From: Fructilactobacillus sanfranciscensis DSM 20451
GTDB taxonomy: Bacteria > Bacillota > Bacilli > Lactobacillales > Lactobacillaceae
NCBI RefSeq assembly: GCF_001436035.1
Contig: NZ_AYYM01000001.1
Span: 91,887 to 155,886 of the forward strand
Reading direction: 5' to 3'
DNA length: 64,000 nucleotides
This document shows, one piece after another, positions 8,670 to 16,641 of this stretch. The notes beneath the pieces are model-generated. The model was given only the letters and a program-made list of their open reading frames with translations, was not told where the DNA came from and made no database searches. The first letter of the stretch is position 1. Every line of letters starts with the position of its first letter. Both the position numbers and the translations under genes were made by a program.

Positions 8670-10884
8670 TTAAATCCCCCTTCCATTTTGTTGTAAAATA
8701 ACTTTCAAATCTTGAATAACGATATGAAATCATTCCATCTTTTTGCGTGCTAATTAATTTCACTTGTTCTTTTTTCATTGTGTCTAACGTTTCTTGATTA
8801 GGATGTCCATAACGATTATTTCTTCCAGCTGAAATAATTCCAATTTTAGGTTTGATTGCTTGAATAAACTGGGGATCAGAGGCTGTTTTACTTCCGTGAT
8901 GACCCAATTTTAAAATATCCGTTTTCAAATTAGGGTATTTACCTAAAATTTTTAATTCATCTAGTCGATCTAAATCCCCTGTGAATGTCCAATTCAAATT
9001 ATTAATTTGACTATATAATACCATTGAATCTTCATTTTTTCCTAATCCAGCAATAAATGGATGAATAACTTTTAGCGGTGTTCCAAAAATTGTATCTCCA
9101 TCCCTTACACTAACAAGTTTAAGATTATTAAATGGTTTAATTTTCTTCATAAAATGTTGGTTATGCTCCATACCAAATGGAATATAAACCCTATCAACCT
9201 TCATTAATTTCAAAAAAGAAGGTAAATCCCCAATATGATCGGCATCTTGATGACTTAAACAAATATTATCAATATGATTAATTCCAATGCTTTTTAAATA
9301 TCTAATTGAAGTATTCGGTGCTAAATAAACATCTTTTTGTCCTTGTTTAACAAAAAAATTAGGTTTACCTCCGGTGTCAATTAAAGTAACTGATTTGTTA
9401 AATGGTTCTCTAAGCAAAATACTATCACCTTGACCAACATCAAAAAAGGTTACTTCACCACTAATAGGAAAATGAATAATACAATACATCCCTAAACTAG
9501 AACAAACAATCATAAATAAATATTTTATTTTGGCATTTTCCATGTATAGTAATCCACAAGCAATCATAAAAATCACAAAAATTATCCATGGCTTACCAAA
9601 TGTAATCTTTCCTGGAAAAGATGATATTAAAGTTGTAAAGTGATCAAAACTCATTAAAAAATAATCAACTAAATTAACGCCAGGCAAATTAAATAAACTC
9701 AGACCAAATCCAACTAACACTAATGGAAAAATTACGACAGTAAAGAATGGAATAATCAATAAGTTTGCTAATAATGATAACGCATGCCATTCGTACATAT
9801 AATAAATAACAATTGGAAAACTAACTAATTCTAATAAAATAGTTCTCTTTAAGTTTCCAACATTTCCTGTATAAATCAATGCTAAAGACAACCCATAGGA
9901 AAGTTGACAGCCAAATTCCAATAAAAGCATGGGATTAATTAATAAGTTAATCATCAAAGCTACGGACCAAATGTCTAGTCTAGTAAAATAAAGTTTAAAT
10001 TTACCAGCTATTAAGCGTTCCTCGATCATTAAGATTGCACGAATTAATCCCACAGCTGAGCCAGCAATTATAGAGTAAAATGGCAATCCAATAATCATTG
10101 CCCATTGAACGCGTTCTCGTTTGATATACGACAATGACGTTAGCATTAAAATTAAATCAATCAAAAAATAAACATGCATTCCTGAAATACTAAACAAGTG
10201 AATTAATCCAAGTTGCTGAACACCATCCATCTCTTCTTTAAAATCGGTATTTTTATAACCCAACACCAAACTTTGAACATATAATTTCAAGTACTTGGGT
10301 AATCTATCAGATAATTCTAGTCCACAAAATCTAAATTGATGAACATTATCAGTTAATGAAGAATTGGTAATTTCAGTTTTACTTTTAAGAGTAGTTATTT
10401 TTATTTGACCATAAATTCCTTGCTGACCATAGAACTTTTTTGAATCAAACTGATTAACATTTGGAGCAATTTCTAAAACGGTTAAATCTCCAACTACCTC
10501 TAGTTGTGTTTTCTGTTTGATTTTTCTAATTAAATCATTTTCTGCCTGCGTCTTCATTGTTCCAAAACACAAAACAGATTGTTTTGCTTCAGGTAAATAA
10601 GCTAAAACACGAAACTGATTATCATGTATATGTAATTCATCAGGTAAAATATCTATTTTCATTGTTTTAGAAGATTTACTTAAATTTTCCATTATTGTTT
10701 GTTTTTGCATTTCAGATCGATAATACATACAAAAAAACAATAATGGAATTAATGTTAATAAAATATTTTTCCAAAAAAATTCTTTGATTTTCAAACAATA
10801 AATTCTACATAAAACTAATCCAATTCCAATGATTCCATATAAAATTTGATTTGCAAAAATTAATGATATACATCCCCACAGCAA
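8656..10884 (-). CDS. comEC: ComEC/Rec2 DNA-uptake channel
   Basis: A polytopic membrane protein of 742 residues that carries single-stranded DNA across the membrane in transformation. Early hydrophobic segments are followed by the Competence domain (about 200-450, with LGLIHLFSISGMHVYF). A C-terminal metallo-beta-lactamase domain has the SHQDADHIGDL motif near 550. The TTG given as start has no ribosome-binding site. In-frame codons upstream encode a natural N-terminus (KKNFYVFSALLWGC) beginning at an ATT that overlaps the comEB stop. Translation from that ATT by coupling is possible. The gene appears intact. Confidence 0.93.
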   Translation of the reverse strand: MLWGCISLIFANQILYGIIGIGLVLCRIYCLKIKEFFWKNILLTLIPLLFFCMYYRSEMQKQTIMENLSKSSKTMKIDILPDELHIHDNQFRVLAYLPEAKQSVLCFGTMKTQAENDLIRKIKQKTQLEVVGDLTVLEIAPNVNQFDSKKFYGQQGIYGQIKITTLKSKTEITNSSLTDNVHQFRFCGLELSDRLPKYLKLYVQSLVLGYKNTDFKEEMDGVQQLGLIHLFSISGMHVYFLIDLILMLTSLSYIKRERVQWAMIIGLPFYSIIAGSAVGLIRAILMIEERLIAGKFKLYFTRLDIWSVALMINLLINPMLLLEFGCQLSYGLSLALIYTGNVGNLKRTILLELVSFPIVIYYMYEWHALSLLANLLIIPFFTVVIFPLVLVGFGLSLFNLPGVNLVDYFLMSFDHFTTLISSFPGKITFGKPWIIFVIFMIACGLLYMENAKIKYLFMIVCSSLGMYCIIHFPISGEVTFFDVGQGDSILLREPFNKSVTLIDTGGKPNFFVKQGQKDVYLAPNTSIRYLKSIGINHIDNICLSHQDADHIGDLPSFLKLMKVDRVYIPFGMEHNQHFMKKIKPFNNLKLVSVRDGDTIFGTPLKVIHPFIAGLGKNEDSMVLYSQINNLNWTFTGDLDRLDELKILGKYPNLKTDILKLGHHGSKTASDPQFIQAIKPKIGIISAGRNNRYGHPNQETLDTMKKEQVKLISTQKDGMISYRYSRFESYFTTKWKGDLNDLN

Positions 10885-10913
10885 AGCACTAAATACATAA
10901 AAATTCTTTTTAA

Positions 10914-11399
10914 TTATTTATCGAAGGATAAGTATTCACTAAATGGTAAATTATAAACTTGTTCTCTTTCAATTTGAACCTTTTCAACTTTAACGTGTTC
11001 CTTTTTTAACAGTGCTTCGGCATATTTACTATTATGATATTCTCGAAGATACTTGATTGTCTTAATCCCAGCTTGCAACAACATTTTTGTACATTGTAAA
11101 CATGGAAAATCTGTAACGTAAATTTCAGCATCATCAGTCGATTCACCAAATTTTGCACATTGCAAAATTGCATTCATTTCGGCATGAATGGTTCTTTGAC
11201 AATGTCCATCGACCATATAACAGACTTCATCAATACAATGAACATCACCAGAAACCGACCCATTGTACCCACAAGCAATTACTCGTTTATTGCGAACGAG
11301 GACTGACCCGACTGATAAACGCTCACAGGTACTTCTACTAGCCACTAAAATTGCTTGCAACATAAAATATTGGTCCCAAGGAATTCTTTTCTTCTTCAT
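10914..11399 (-). CDS. comEB: ComEB, dCMP deaminase family protein
   Basis: A 161-residue zinc deaminase. The zinc and proton-transfer motif HAEMN lies near residue 92 and the paired cysteines are in FPCLQC near 118. An extra Cys/His cluster (CIDEVCYMVDGHC) is typical of dCMP deaminases. dCMP deaminase makes dUMP for thymidylate synthesis. The gene lies in the comE operon of many Firmicutes although it is not needed for DNA uptake in Bacillus. It follows comEA closely and precedes comEC. Confidence 0.95.
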   Translation of the reverse strand: MKKKRIPWDQYFMLQAILVASRSTCERLSVGSVLVRNKRVIACGYNGSVSGDVHCIDEVCYMVDGHCQRTIHAEMNAILQCAKFGESTDDAEIYVTDFPCLQCTKMLLQAGIKTIKYLREYHNSKYAEALLKKEHVKVEKVQIEREQVYNLPFSEYLSFDK

Positions 11400-11449
11400 A
11401 ATTATGCTCCTTCACAATTCGTTAATTACTATAATTATAGCAAATCTAA

Positions 11450-12133
11450 TCAAACTGATACGGATGGCTTTAAATTAGCTACAGTTCTTTCCCCAAATCC
11501 TGGCACATTTTTTAAATCATCAACCGACTTGAAAGGACCATTTTGTTTTCGATAATCGATTATTTTTTCGGCCTTTTTTTGTCCAATGCCATTAAGTGTT
11601 TGAATTTTAGTAGAATCCGCTTCATTTAAATTAACTTTATCTCCACTAGATTTTGAATCTAATCCGGCATTATCATCGTTATTACTTGATTCAGTACTTC
11701 CAAGGTTAGTAACAGGTGTCCCTATAACTTCTCCTTGAATTGGAATATAAAGTATTTCCTGATCGGTTACTTTTTTTGCTAAATTTACATGATTACGATC
11801 TGCATAATTATTAAACCCTCCTGCCATTTTTATTAAATCAGTTCCACGCATATTAGTAGATGCTTGATAAACACCTGGATTAATCACAGCTCCTTTTACA
11901 TCGACAAAAATTTGTTCATGTTGATTTGATTTTACGGCATGCTGATTGATTTCCTTACTACCATTAGATTTTGATTGAACCTGAGTAGTTTGCTCTGATG
12001 TAGCAGTTGCTTCAGTATTTTTATTAATAAAACAGTAGGCAACCGTCAATACAATACAAATCAACAAACCAAAAATTATTTGAAATTTATATTCCTCGAT
12101 TGCTTCTTTAACTTTTCCAATATACTTATCCAT
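11450..12133 (-). CDS. comEA: ComEA, DNA-binding competence receptor
   Basis: ComEA is a membrane-anchored surface protein that binds incoming double-stranded DNA. A membrane segment lies at about residues 18-36, then a Ser/Thr/Gln-rich linker, then an SLBB domain (VDVKGAVINPGVYQ, about 76-145). Helix-hairpin-helix repeats lie at the C-terminus (NGIGQKKAEKIIDYR, VPGFGERTVANL). The open frame reaches 81 bases further upstream, but GGGGAG just before the ATG at 12133 supports this start. It heads the comEA-comEB-comEC-holA operon. Confidence 0.95.
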   Translation of the reverse strand: MDKYIGKVKEAIEEYKFQIIFGLLICIVLTVAYCFINKNTEATATSEQTTQVQSKSNGSKEINQHAVKSNQHEQIFVDVKGAVINPGVYQASTNMRGTDLIKMAGGFNNYADRNHVNLAKKVTDQEILYIPIQGEVIGTPVTNLGSTESSNNDDNAGLDSKSSGDKVNLNEADSTKIQTLNGIGQKKAEKIIDYRKQNGPFKSVDDLKNVPGFGERTVANLKPSVSV

Positions 12134-12153
12134 CTTTCTCCCCTTTCTTATTA

Positions 12154-12183
12154 TATATACGGAAAAATTGGAAATATACGCAA
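12154..12183 (-). promoter_or_regulatory. Possible promoter of the comE operon
   Basis: TTGCGT (12178-12183) and TATATA (12154-12159) are separated by 18 bases on the minus strand. The -35 box overlaps the T run of the preceding terminator. No ComX cin-box was recognised, so basal sigma-A transcription is the simplest reading. Confidence 0.5.
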
Positions 12184-12218
12184 AAAAATTGATAAACAAC
12201 TTTGTGTCTATCAATTTT
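12182..12218 (-). terminator. Terminator of the AP2-like gene
   Basis: The 10-base arms AAAATTGATA and TATCAATTTT enclose a 14-base loop, and T's follow on the minus strand. It separates the accessory genes from the comE operon. Confidence 0.7.
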
Positions 12219-12270
12219 ATAAATCATTATTAAGTTTTAAATAATTCAACACGTATGCTTTAACGGAAGG

Positions 12271-12543
12271 TTATAATTCACCTAAAAAATTTTGCTCCCA
12301 TAGTCCTCTTTGAATAATTGCATCTTTTCTTTCATTTTCTTTAAAGCGCTTTAAATATTGTTTCCCTTTAACATTAATACTAGCTTGCCAATAAATATAT
12401 TCACGTCCATCTTGGTTTCGATTAACTAATTTTGTAACCCCGACAATCCCGCTTCTGTTTCGTTTGCCGATTTTATTATGGCTAGCTTTAGCAGCTGATT
12501 TTCTTAAAATCTTCATTTTTTCATTAAGTTCTTCGTTAATCAA
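12271..12543 (-). CDS. Small stand-alone AP2-like DNA-binding protein
   Basis: About 90 residues. The core SGIVGVTKL...YIYWQASI...GKQYLKRF followed by a helix matches the three-strand-plus-helix AP2/ERF fold found in phage homing nucleases and some small bacterial proteins. No HNH or other nuclease motif is present, so this is a DNA-binding domain alone. The frame opens at a TTG at 12558, but a GGAG lies 9 bases before the TTG at 12543, so I chose the latter. The N-terminus is lysine-rich. It may be a regulator or a remnant of a mobile homing protein; the target is unknown. Confidence 0.65.
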   Translation of the reverse strand: MINEELNEKMKILRKSAAKASHNKIGKRNRSGIVGVTKLVNRNQDGREYIYWQASINVKGKQYLKRFKENERKDAIIQRGLWEQNFLGEL

Positions 12544-12583
12544 AATTCCCGACTCCAATCATTTAAAATCAAGTTTAGCGATA

Positions 12584-12853
12584 TTATTTTAAAAGCAAGT
12601 CGTTATATTTATCGGTTCGTGTAAAAAATTGTTTTGCATAGGTACAAACCGGTTCAATCATAAATTGATGTTCTTGAGCATAATTAATAATTTCTAACAT
12701 TAATTTACCTGCAATTCCACGGCCTCGATATGATGGATCAACGAAAGTATGGTTAATTGATACAACATTATTGCCAATCGTAAAAATCAGTTTCGCAATC
12801 ACTTTACCATCTTTTTCAGTATAAAAACGGCCGGGCTTATATTCAAATTTCAT
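12584..12853 (-). CDS. Small GNAT-like N-acetyltransferase (YjdJ type)
   Basis: An 89-residue protein matching the short GNAT-like family. The acetyl-CoA loop is DPSYRGRGIAGKLM near residues 39-52. The C-terminal YAKQFFTR motif is typical of the YjdJ group. An AGGAG-type site precedes the ATG. The substrate is unknown. It is transcribed in the same direction as the AP2-like gene, 40 bases before it. Confidence 0.8.
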   Translation of the reverse strand: MKFEYKPGRFYTEKDGKVIAKLIFTIGNNVVSINHTFVDPSYRGRGIAGKLMLEIINYAQEHQFMIEPVCTYAKQFFTRTDKYNDLLLK

Positions 12854-12964
12854 CTATAAAAAGCTCCTTTCAAATTTAAATATTTATAAAAACAATTTTT
12901 TATCAGCTAAAATACTACCAGATACTACAATAATTATAATTTTAATTTTTGCTTATCAGCTAAA

Positions 12965-13279
12965 CTAATCGTTGAAACTAATTACAAAAGGCATTCCTTG
13001 ATTAGTTATTGGTGCTCTATCTAAAAAATCGTCCCAATCGTAAACGTCATATTCATCTTTAAAATTTAGTTCATTACACCTAATGATTTGTTCAACTGCA
13101 TAATTTGTGGAATCTAATTTATCATTTGTTATTGAATAAAATCGAACATTATAAACAAATTTTTTGTTCATATTAGGACTAATTTCATATTTAATCTTAA
13201 AATCATCAATCGAAAAAGTACCAGTGATGATTTCGTCACGGTCCTTGGGTTTTTTTAAACTAATATTTTTAATTTTCAT
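12965..13279 (-). CDS. Hypothetical protein, 104 residues
   Basis: I do not recognise this protein. It is soluble and charged, with alternating hydrophobic residues that suggest a beta-rich fold (TGTFSIDDFKIKYEIS, VYNVRFYSI) and an acidic middle (DEYDVYDWDDFLD). No cysteines suggest metal binding, and there is no signal peptide. The ribosome-binding site is weak. An 11-base sequence TATCAGCTAAA occurs both just after its stop codon (12954-12964) and again at 12901-12911. Confidence 0.55.
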   Translation of the reverse strand: MKIKNISLKKPKDRDEIITGTFSIDDFKIKYEISPNMNKKFVYNVRFYSITNDKLDSTNYAVEQIIRCNELNFKDEYDVYDWDDFLDRAPITNQGMPFVISFND

Positions 13280-13384
13280 AAAACATGCCTACCCATTTTT
13301 ATTTTAATTGTTTGTTAATATAACGTTGCAATTATCATTTGTAACTGTATTGTATACCCAAAAAACATTTTATCGTTTAATTTT

Positions 13385-13693
13385 TTGAGTTCTTTAAATG
13401 TATTAATTTTTTTATTAGTTGCAAATCTTGTGTTGTGGATTATTACAGCTTGTTTGTGGGGAATTGATAAATTGATGAAAAAACCAGCTTATAAAATTGC
13501 CTGGTCTGACTGTGGTCAAGTTATTTGTTTTATTGATACAGTGATATTCATCTTTAGTTTCATTTTATACCCAATCATTTTTGTTTTAGGAATATATTTA
13601 CCTAGTGAGATTTTATTAATTTTATTTATTTTTATTCTAATAACAGCATTCATCGGTGGTGTCATTTGGAAATTTTTAAATAATAATAATTAA
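13385..13693 (+). CDS. Possible small membrane protein, uncertain start
   Basis: An open frame of 102 codons encodes about three hydrophobic segments (residues 5-27, 47-68, 72-96), with a KK pair after the first. The only usable start is a TTG with no Shine-Dalgarno sequence, and no ATG occurs before codon 31. The composition looks like a genuine membrane protein. It may be a remnant of a longer gene, or may start at an unusual codon. It is the only plus-strand gene in this patch and converges with the peroxidase gene. Confidence 0.4.
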   Translation: MSSLNVLIFLLVANLVLWIITACLWGIDKLMKKPAYKIAWSDCGQVICFIDTVIFIFSFILYPIIFVLGIYLPSEILLILFIFILITAFIGGVIWKFLNNNN

Positions 13694-13700
13694 TTTTTTC

Positions 13701-14192
13701 TTAATCAGTAATGTTCAATGCATCAATAATTTTTGGTTCAATCTTTAATGGAGAAGTTACTGGAGCATAGCGATGAATCAAGTTTCCCTTTTTTCCAATT
13801 AAAAATTTAGTATAATTCCATTTTATATTTCCGTGACCAGAAAGTCCTTTTAAATAAGTAAAAAGTGGAGATTCCTCATTTCCGTTTACTTTTATCATTT
13901 CTGTCATTGGAAACGTAACCCCATAATGTATCTTACAATATTCATCGATATCTTTACTATCAAGTTCTTGATGAAATTGATTAGAAGGAAACCCAATTAC
14001 TTCTAGTCCTTTTTGATGATATTTTTTATACAAATATTCAAGATTTTTTAATTGAGGAGCAAGCCCACATTTACTAGCCGTATTTACAACTAAAATAACT
14101 TTATTTTTAAATTTAGTAAAATCAATTTCTCGACCATTCATTTCTTTAATTTTAAAATCGTAAATTGAATTTAAAGATTTTATTTCTGCCAT
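13701..14192 (-). CDS. Glutathione/thioredoxin peroxidase
   Basis: A 163-residue thioredoxin-fold peroxidase that reduces hydroperoxides. The peroxidatic cysteine is in NTASKCGLAPQ (near residue 42), with a cysteine where mammals use selenocysteine. The catalytic Gln is in GFPSNQF and the Trp/Asn motif in KWNYTKFL. Bacterial enzymes of this type often take electrons from thioredoxin rather than glutathione. The ATG follows a purine-rich site. It has a separate orientation partner (the membrane ORF) and appears monocistronic. Confidence 0.92.
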   Translation of the reverse strand: MAEIKSLNSIYDFKIKEMNGREIDFTKFKNKVILVVNTASKCGLAPQLKNLEYLYKKYHQKGLEVIGFPSNQFHQELDSKDIDEYCKIHYGVTFPMTEMIKVNGNEESPLFTYLKGLSGHGNIKWNYTKFLIGKKGNLIHRYAPVTSPLKIEPKIIDALNITD

Positions 14193-14238
14193 TTTACTTT
14201 TCTCTTTCTATTTTTTAATGAGTAATGAGAATCACATC

Positions 14239-14287
14239 AAAAATAACACTCTACAAGTTATTTTCCAACTTATAGAGTGTTATTTTT
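14239..14287 (-). terminator. Terminator of the sepM operon
   Basis: Outer arms AAAAATAACACTCTA and TAGAGTGTTATTTTT enclose a second helix, AAGTT/AACTT. The minus strand ends in a T run. The hairpin begins at the sepM stop codon. Confidence 0.85.
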
Positions 14288-15335
14288 AGTGATTATTCAA
14301 ATAATTTAGTGCATCTTTAAAATTTCTAACTGGAACAACTTTCATATGTGGTGCATATTTTTTAGCCGTTTTTTTAGCAACTTGGTAATTAGTTTCTTTT
14401 TCGTCTTCCATCGCTAAATTTGCTTTAGTTGGTTTTACATATGGAGCAAAGAAAATTTGTGCCCCACTGTCATTTGCTGCAATAATTTTCTTATCAATTC
14501 CACCAATTTCACCAACTTCACCATTAGGAGCAATCGTCCCTGTTCCTGCAATTTTACTAAACGAATATGACTTTTGTTCAAGTTGACTGTAGATTTGTAA
14601 AGCGAACATCAAACCACCTGATGGTCCGCCAATTTCACCAGGATCAACTTTAATACCAGGGTTTGTTTTAACAGTCATATCGTCAGTCATTGTCATTCCA
14701 ACTCCATTAAATCCAGGGACAATTTCTCGTTTTTGACCCTTTACTTCATGGTTTTTACCATTACGTTTGAATTGAATCGTTAAAGTAGCATTTTTGGGTA
14801 AACTTTTAATGTAATTAACATATTCAATACTTTGCTTAAGTCGTTTACCATTAATCGACTCCACTAAATCAGTTGGTTCGAGTTTCCCTTTAAAATCAGA
14901 ATTAGGCAACAATGATAATACATAAACACCTTGGTAACTTTTAGCTACTTGACGATGGGCATTATGATAACCAACGTAAATCGCATTATTTATTGCGGTA
15001 TTCATGTAAACATTTTGCACATTACTAAACTGTTCATCATTTTGTCCACCAGTAATTGATTTAGTGCTTTCAATTGATAGATGGGGATTAAACTGCTTTT
15101 CTAAATATGAAAACGGATGGGCTTGCGAAATTGAAACTGCAGTTATCATAAACTTAGTTTTCTTTAACTTTTGTACATTTTCAATTTTAACCATTGGCTG
15201 TAATGAAATTGCTTCACCTGGAGCTTCAACAAGCGCATTTATTGGCCACAAAAATAACCATAAAAGAAATAAGATTGAAACAGTTAAGCATAATAATATT
15301 TTATGCTTTTTAATAAATTTTTTTATTTTTTTCAT
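14286..15335 (-). CDS. sepM: SepM/YlbL-family membrane-anchored PDZ serine protease
   Basis: A 349-residue protein with one N-terminal membrane segment (residues 12-31). A PDZ domain lies around 130-205 and a Lon-like protease domain at the C-terminus. The catalytic Ser is in GGPSGGLMFAL and the Lys in GEVGEIGGIDKKIIAA. In streptococci SepM processes a competence peptide outside the cell; in Bacillus YlbL is linked to DNA-damage checkpoint recovery. The substrate here is unknown. Its start overlaps the 3' end of coaD by 26 bases. Confidence 0.93.
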   Translation of the reverse strand: MKKIKKFIKKHKILLCLTVSILFLLWLFLWPINALVEAPGEAISLQPMVKIENVQKLKKTKFMITAVSISQAHPFSYLEKQFNPHLSIESTKSITGGQNDEQFSNVQNVYMNTAINNAIYVGYHNAHRQVAKSYQGVYVLSLLPNSDFKGKLEPTDLVESINGKRLKQSIEYVNYIKSLPKNATLTIQFKRNGKNHEVKGQKREIVPGFNGVGMTMTDDMTVKTNPGIKVDPGEIGGPSGGLMFALQIYSQLEQKSYSFSKIAGTGTIAPNGEVGEIGGIDKKIIAANDSGAQIFFAPYVKPTKANLAMEDEKETNYQVAKKTAKKYAPHMKVVPVRNFKDALNYLNNH

Positions 15336-15810
15336 GTTTAACCTTCACTTTCAATGCTGATAAAACTGGTTTAGGAACAAATTTAGAAACATCACCATCA
15401 AAACGAATAATTTCTTTTACCATAGATGATGAAATTAATTCATAATCCTTATTAGCAAAAATTAATAGTGTTTCAATTTGGTTATCTAAAAGACTATTCA
15501 AATTAGCAATTTCTTTTTCAAAAACAAAATCACGAGAATCACGAGTTCCACGAATAATTAAATTGGTACCTTGACTTTTAACGAAATTAGCAGTTAATCC
15601 GCTATATTCAGTAACTGAAACATTTTTGATGTCAAAAACCGACTTTTTAATTAATTCGACTCGTTCCTTATCAGAAAACAAAGTGTTTTTATCTAGATTA
15701 TTTCCAACCGCAACTACCACTTCATCAAAAATTTGTGCAGCTCTTTTTATAATATTCAAATGACCATTTGTAATTGGATCAAAACTTCCAGGATAAATCA
15801 CTTTTTTCAT
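15310..15810 (-). CDS. coaD: Phosphopantetheine adenylyltransferase
   Basis: A 166-residue nucleotidyltransferase catalysing the fourth step of coenzyme A synthesis (4'-phosphopantetheine plus ATP to dephospho-CoA). The N-terminal YPGSFDPITNGHLNII contains the adenylyl-binding TxGH motif. The RGTRDSRDF and SSSMVKEI motifs (about 90 and 129) are family signatures. It sits between rsmD and sepM, the conserved ylbH-ylbI-ylbL arrangement. Confidence 0.98.
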   Translation of the reverse strand: MKKVIYPGSFDPITNGHLNIIKRAAQIFDEVVVAVGNNLDKNTLFSDKERVELIKKSVFDIKNVSVTEYSGLTANFVKSQGTNLIIRGTRDSRDFVFEKEIANLNSLLDNQIETLLIFANKDYELISSSMVKEIIRFDGDVSKFVPKPVLSALKVKVKHEKNKKIY

Positions 15811-15819
15811 ATTTAATTC

Positions 15820-16374
15820 CTATTCTTCTGCTTGATAGATGGTAATTACTGTTAGTCCATAATCTTTTTGTTTAATTAAATCATAATTTGAAACTTGAGA
15901 CAAATTAGTTTGATTGTCAGTCTCACAAATTACAATTCCTTTGGGATTTAATAAGTTATATTTTTTAATTTCAGCTAACTGCTTAATCATTTGTTGAGCT
16001 GCATAAGGCGGGTCTAAAAAAATATAATCAAATTTTTCACCCTTACTTGCTAATTTTTTTAAAGCCTGTTCGGCATCCATTTTTAAAACTTTAAATGAGC
16101 TTTGCTCTTCATTAGTTATTTCAATATTTTTTTTAATTGTTTTAAATGCTGCATATTGTCTATCAACTAACACAGCATGCTTCATTCCACGTGAAATTGC
16201 TTCAATAGCTACTGCACCAGATCCAGCGAATAAATCTAAAAATGAGCCTTCAGTAAAGTATGGACCAATCATATTGAATAGCGATTCACGCACTTTATCC
16301 GTTGTTGGCCGAGTTTTAGTTCCAGGAACTGGAGAAATCTTTCTTCCACCAAATTTACCAGAAATAATTCTCAT
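15820..16374 (-). CDS. rsmD: 16S rRNA (guanine(966)-N2)-methyltransferase
   Basis: A 184-residue Rossmann-fold SAM-dependent methyltransferase. The N-terminal MRIISGKFGGRKI and RPTTDKVRESLFNMI motifs are RsmD hallmarks. The SAM loop is DLFAGSGAVAIEA near residue 47, and the catalytic NPPY-type motif appears as DPPYAA near 122. It modifies G966 of 16S rRNA during 30S assembly. It starts 2 bases after the ylbG stop, so it is co-translated. Confidence 0.96.
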   Translation of the reverse strand: MRIISGKFGGRKISPVPGTKTRPTTDKVRESLFNMIGPYFTEGSFLDLFAGSGAVAIEAISRGMKHAVLVDRQYAAFKTIKKNIEITNEEQSSFKVLKMDAEQALKKLASKGEKFDYIFLDPPYAAQQMIKQLAEIKKYNLLNPKGIVICETDNQTNLSQVSNYDLIKQKDYGLTVITIYQAEE

Positions 16375-16376
16375 AA

Positions 16377-16640
16377 CTATTCCCCCTCTAATGCATTAAG
16401 GTTTAATTCATTAAGTTCTTCAACTAATGCAATTGTCGGCGTTTTTTCAACCCGTTTTACAAAACGTTGTTTTTTTAACTCTTCAATAATGTCATCTAAA
16501 TCATCACGATTAACAAATAAAATTACATAATGCATTTTTTTTGAAATAAAGCGAATATCACCAAATTTTTTTAAATTTTTTGATTGTTTCAATGAAAAAA
16601 TTGAAACTAGTAATTCTGCTCGATCTTGAATATTTTCCAA
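16377..16640 (-). CDS. ylbG: YlbG family (DUF2129) protein
   Basis: A small cytoplasmic protein of 87 residues in a family found only in Firmicutes, always next to rsmD. The function is unknown. The open frame extends to 16682 inside ftsW. AGGAGA (16648-16653) positioned 7 bases before a TTG at 16640 indicates that TTG as the true start. The ftsW stop TAA ends one base before it, so the genes are coupled. The core LKKFGDIRFISKKMHYVILFVN is the conserved part. Confidence 0.88.
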   Translation of the reverse strand: MENIQDRAELLVSIFSLKQSKNLKKFGDIRFISKKMHYVILFVNRDDLDDIIEELKKQRFVKRVEKTPTIALVEELNELNLNALEGE

Positions 16641-16641
16641 A

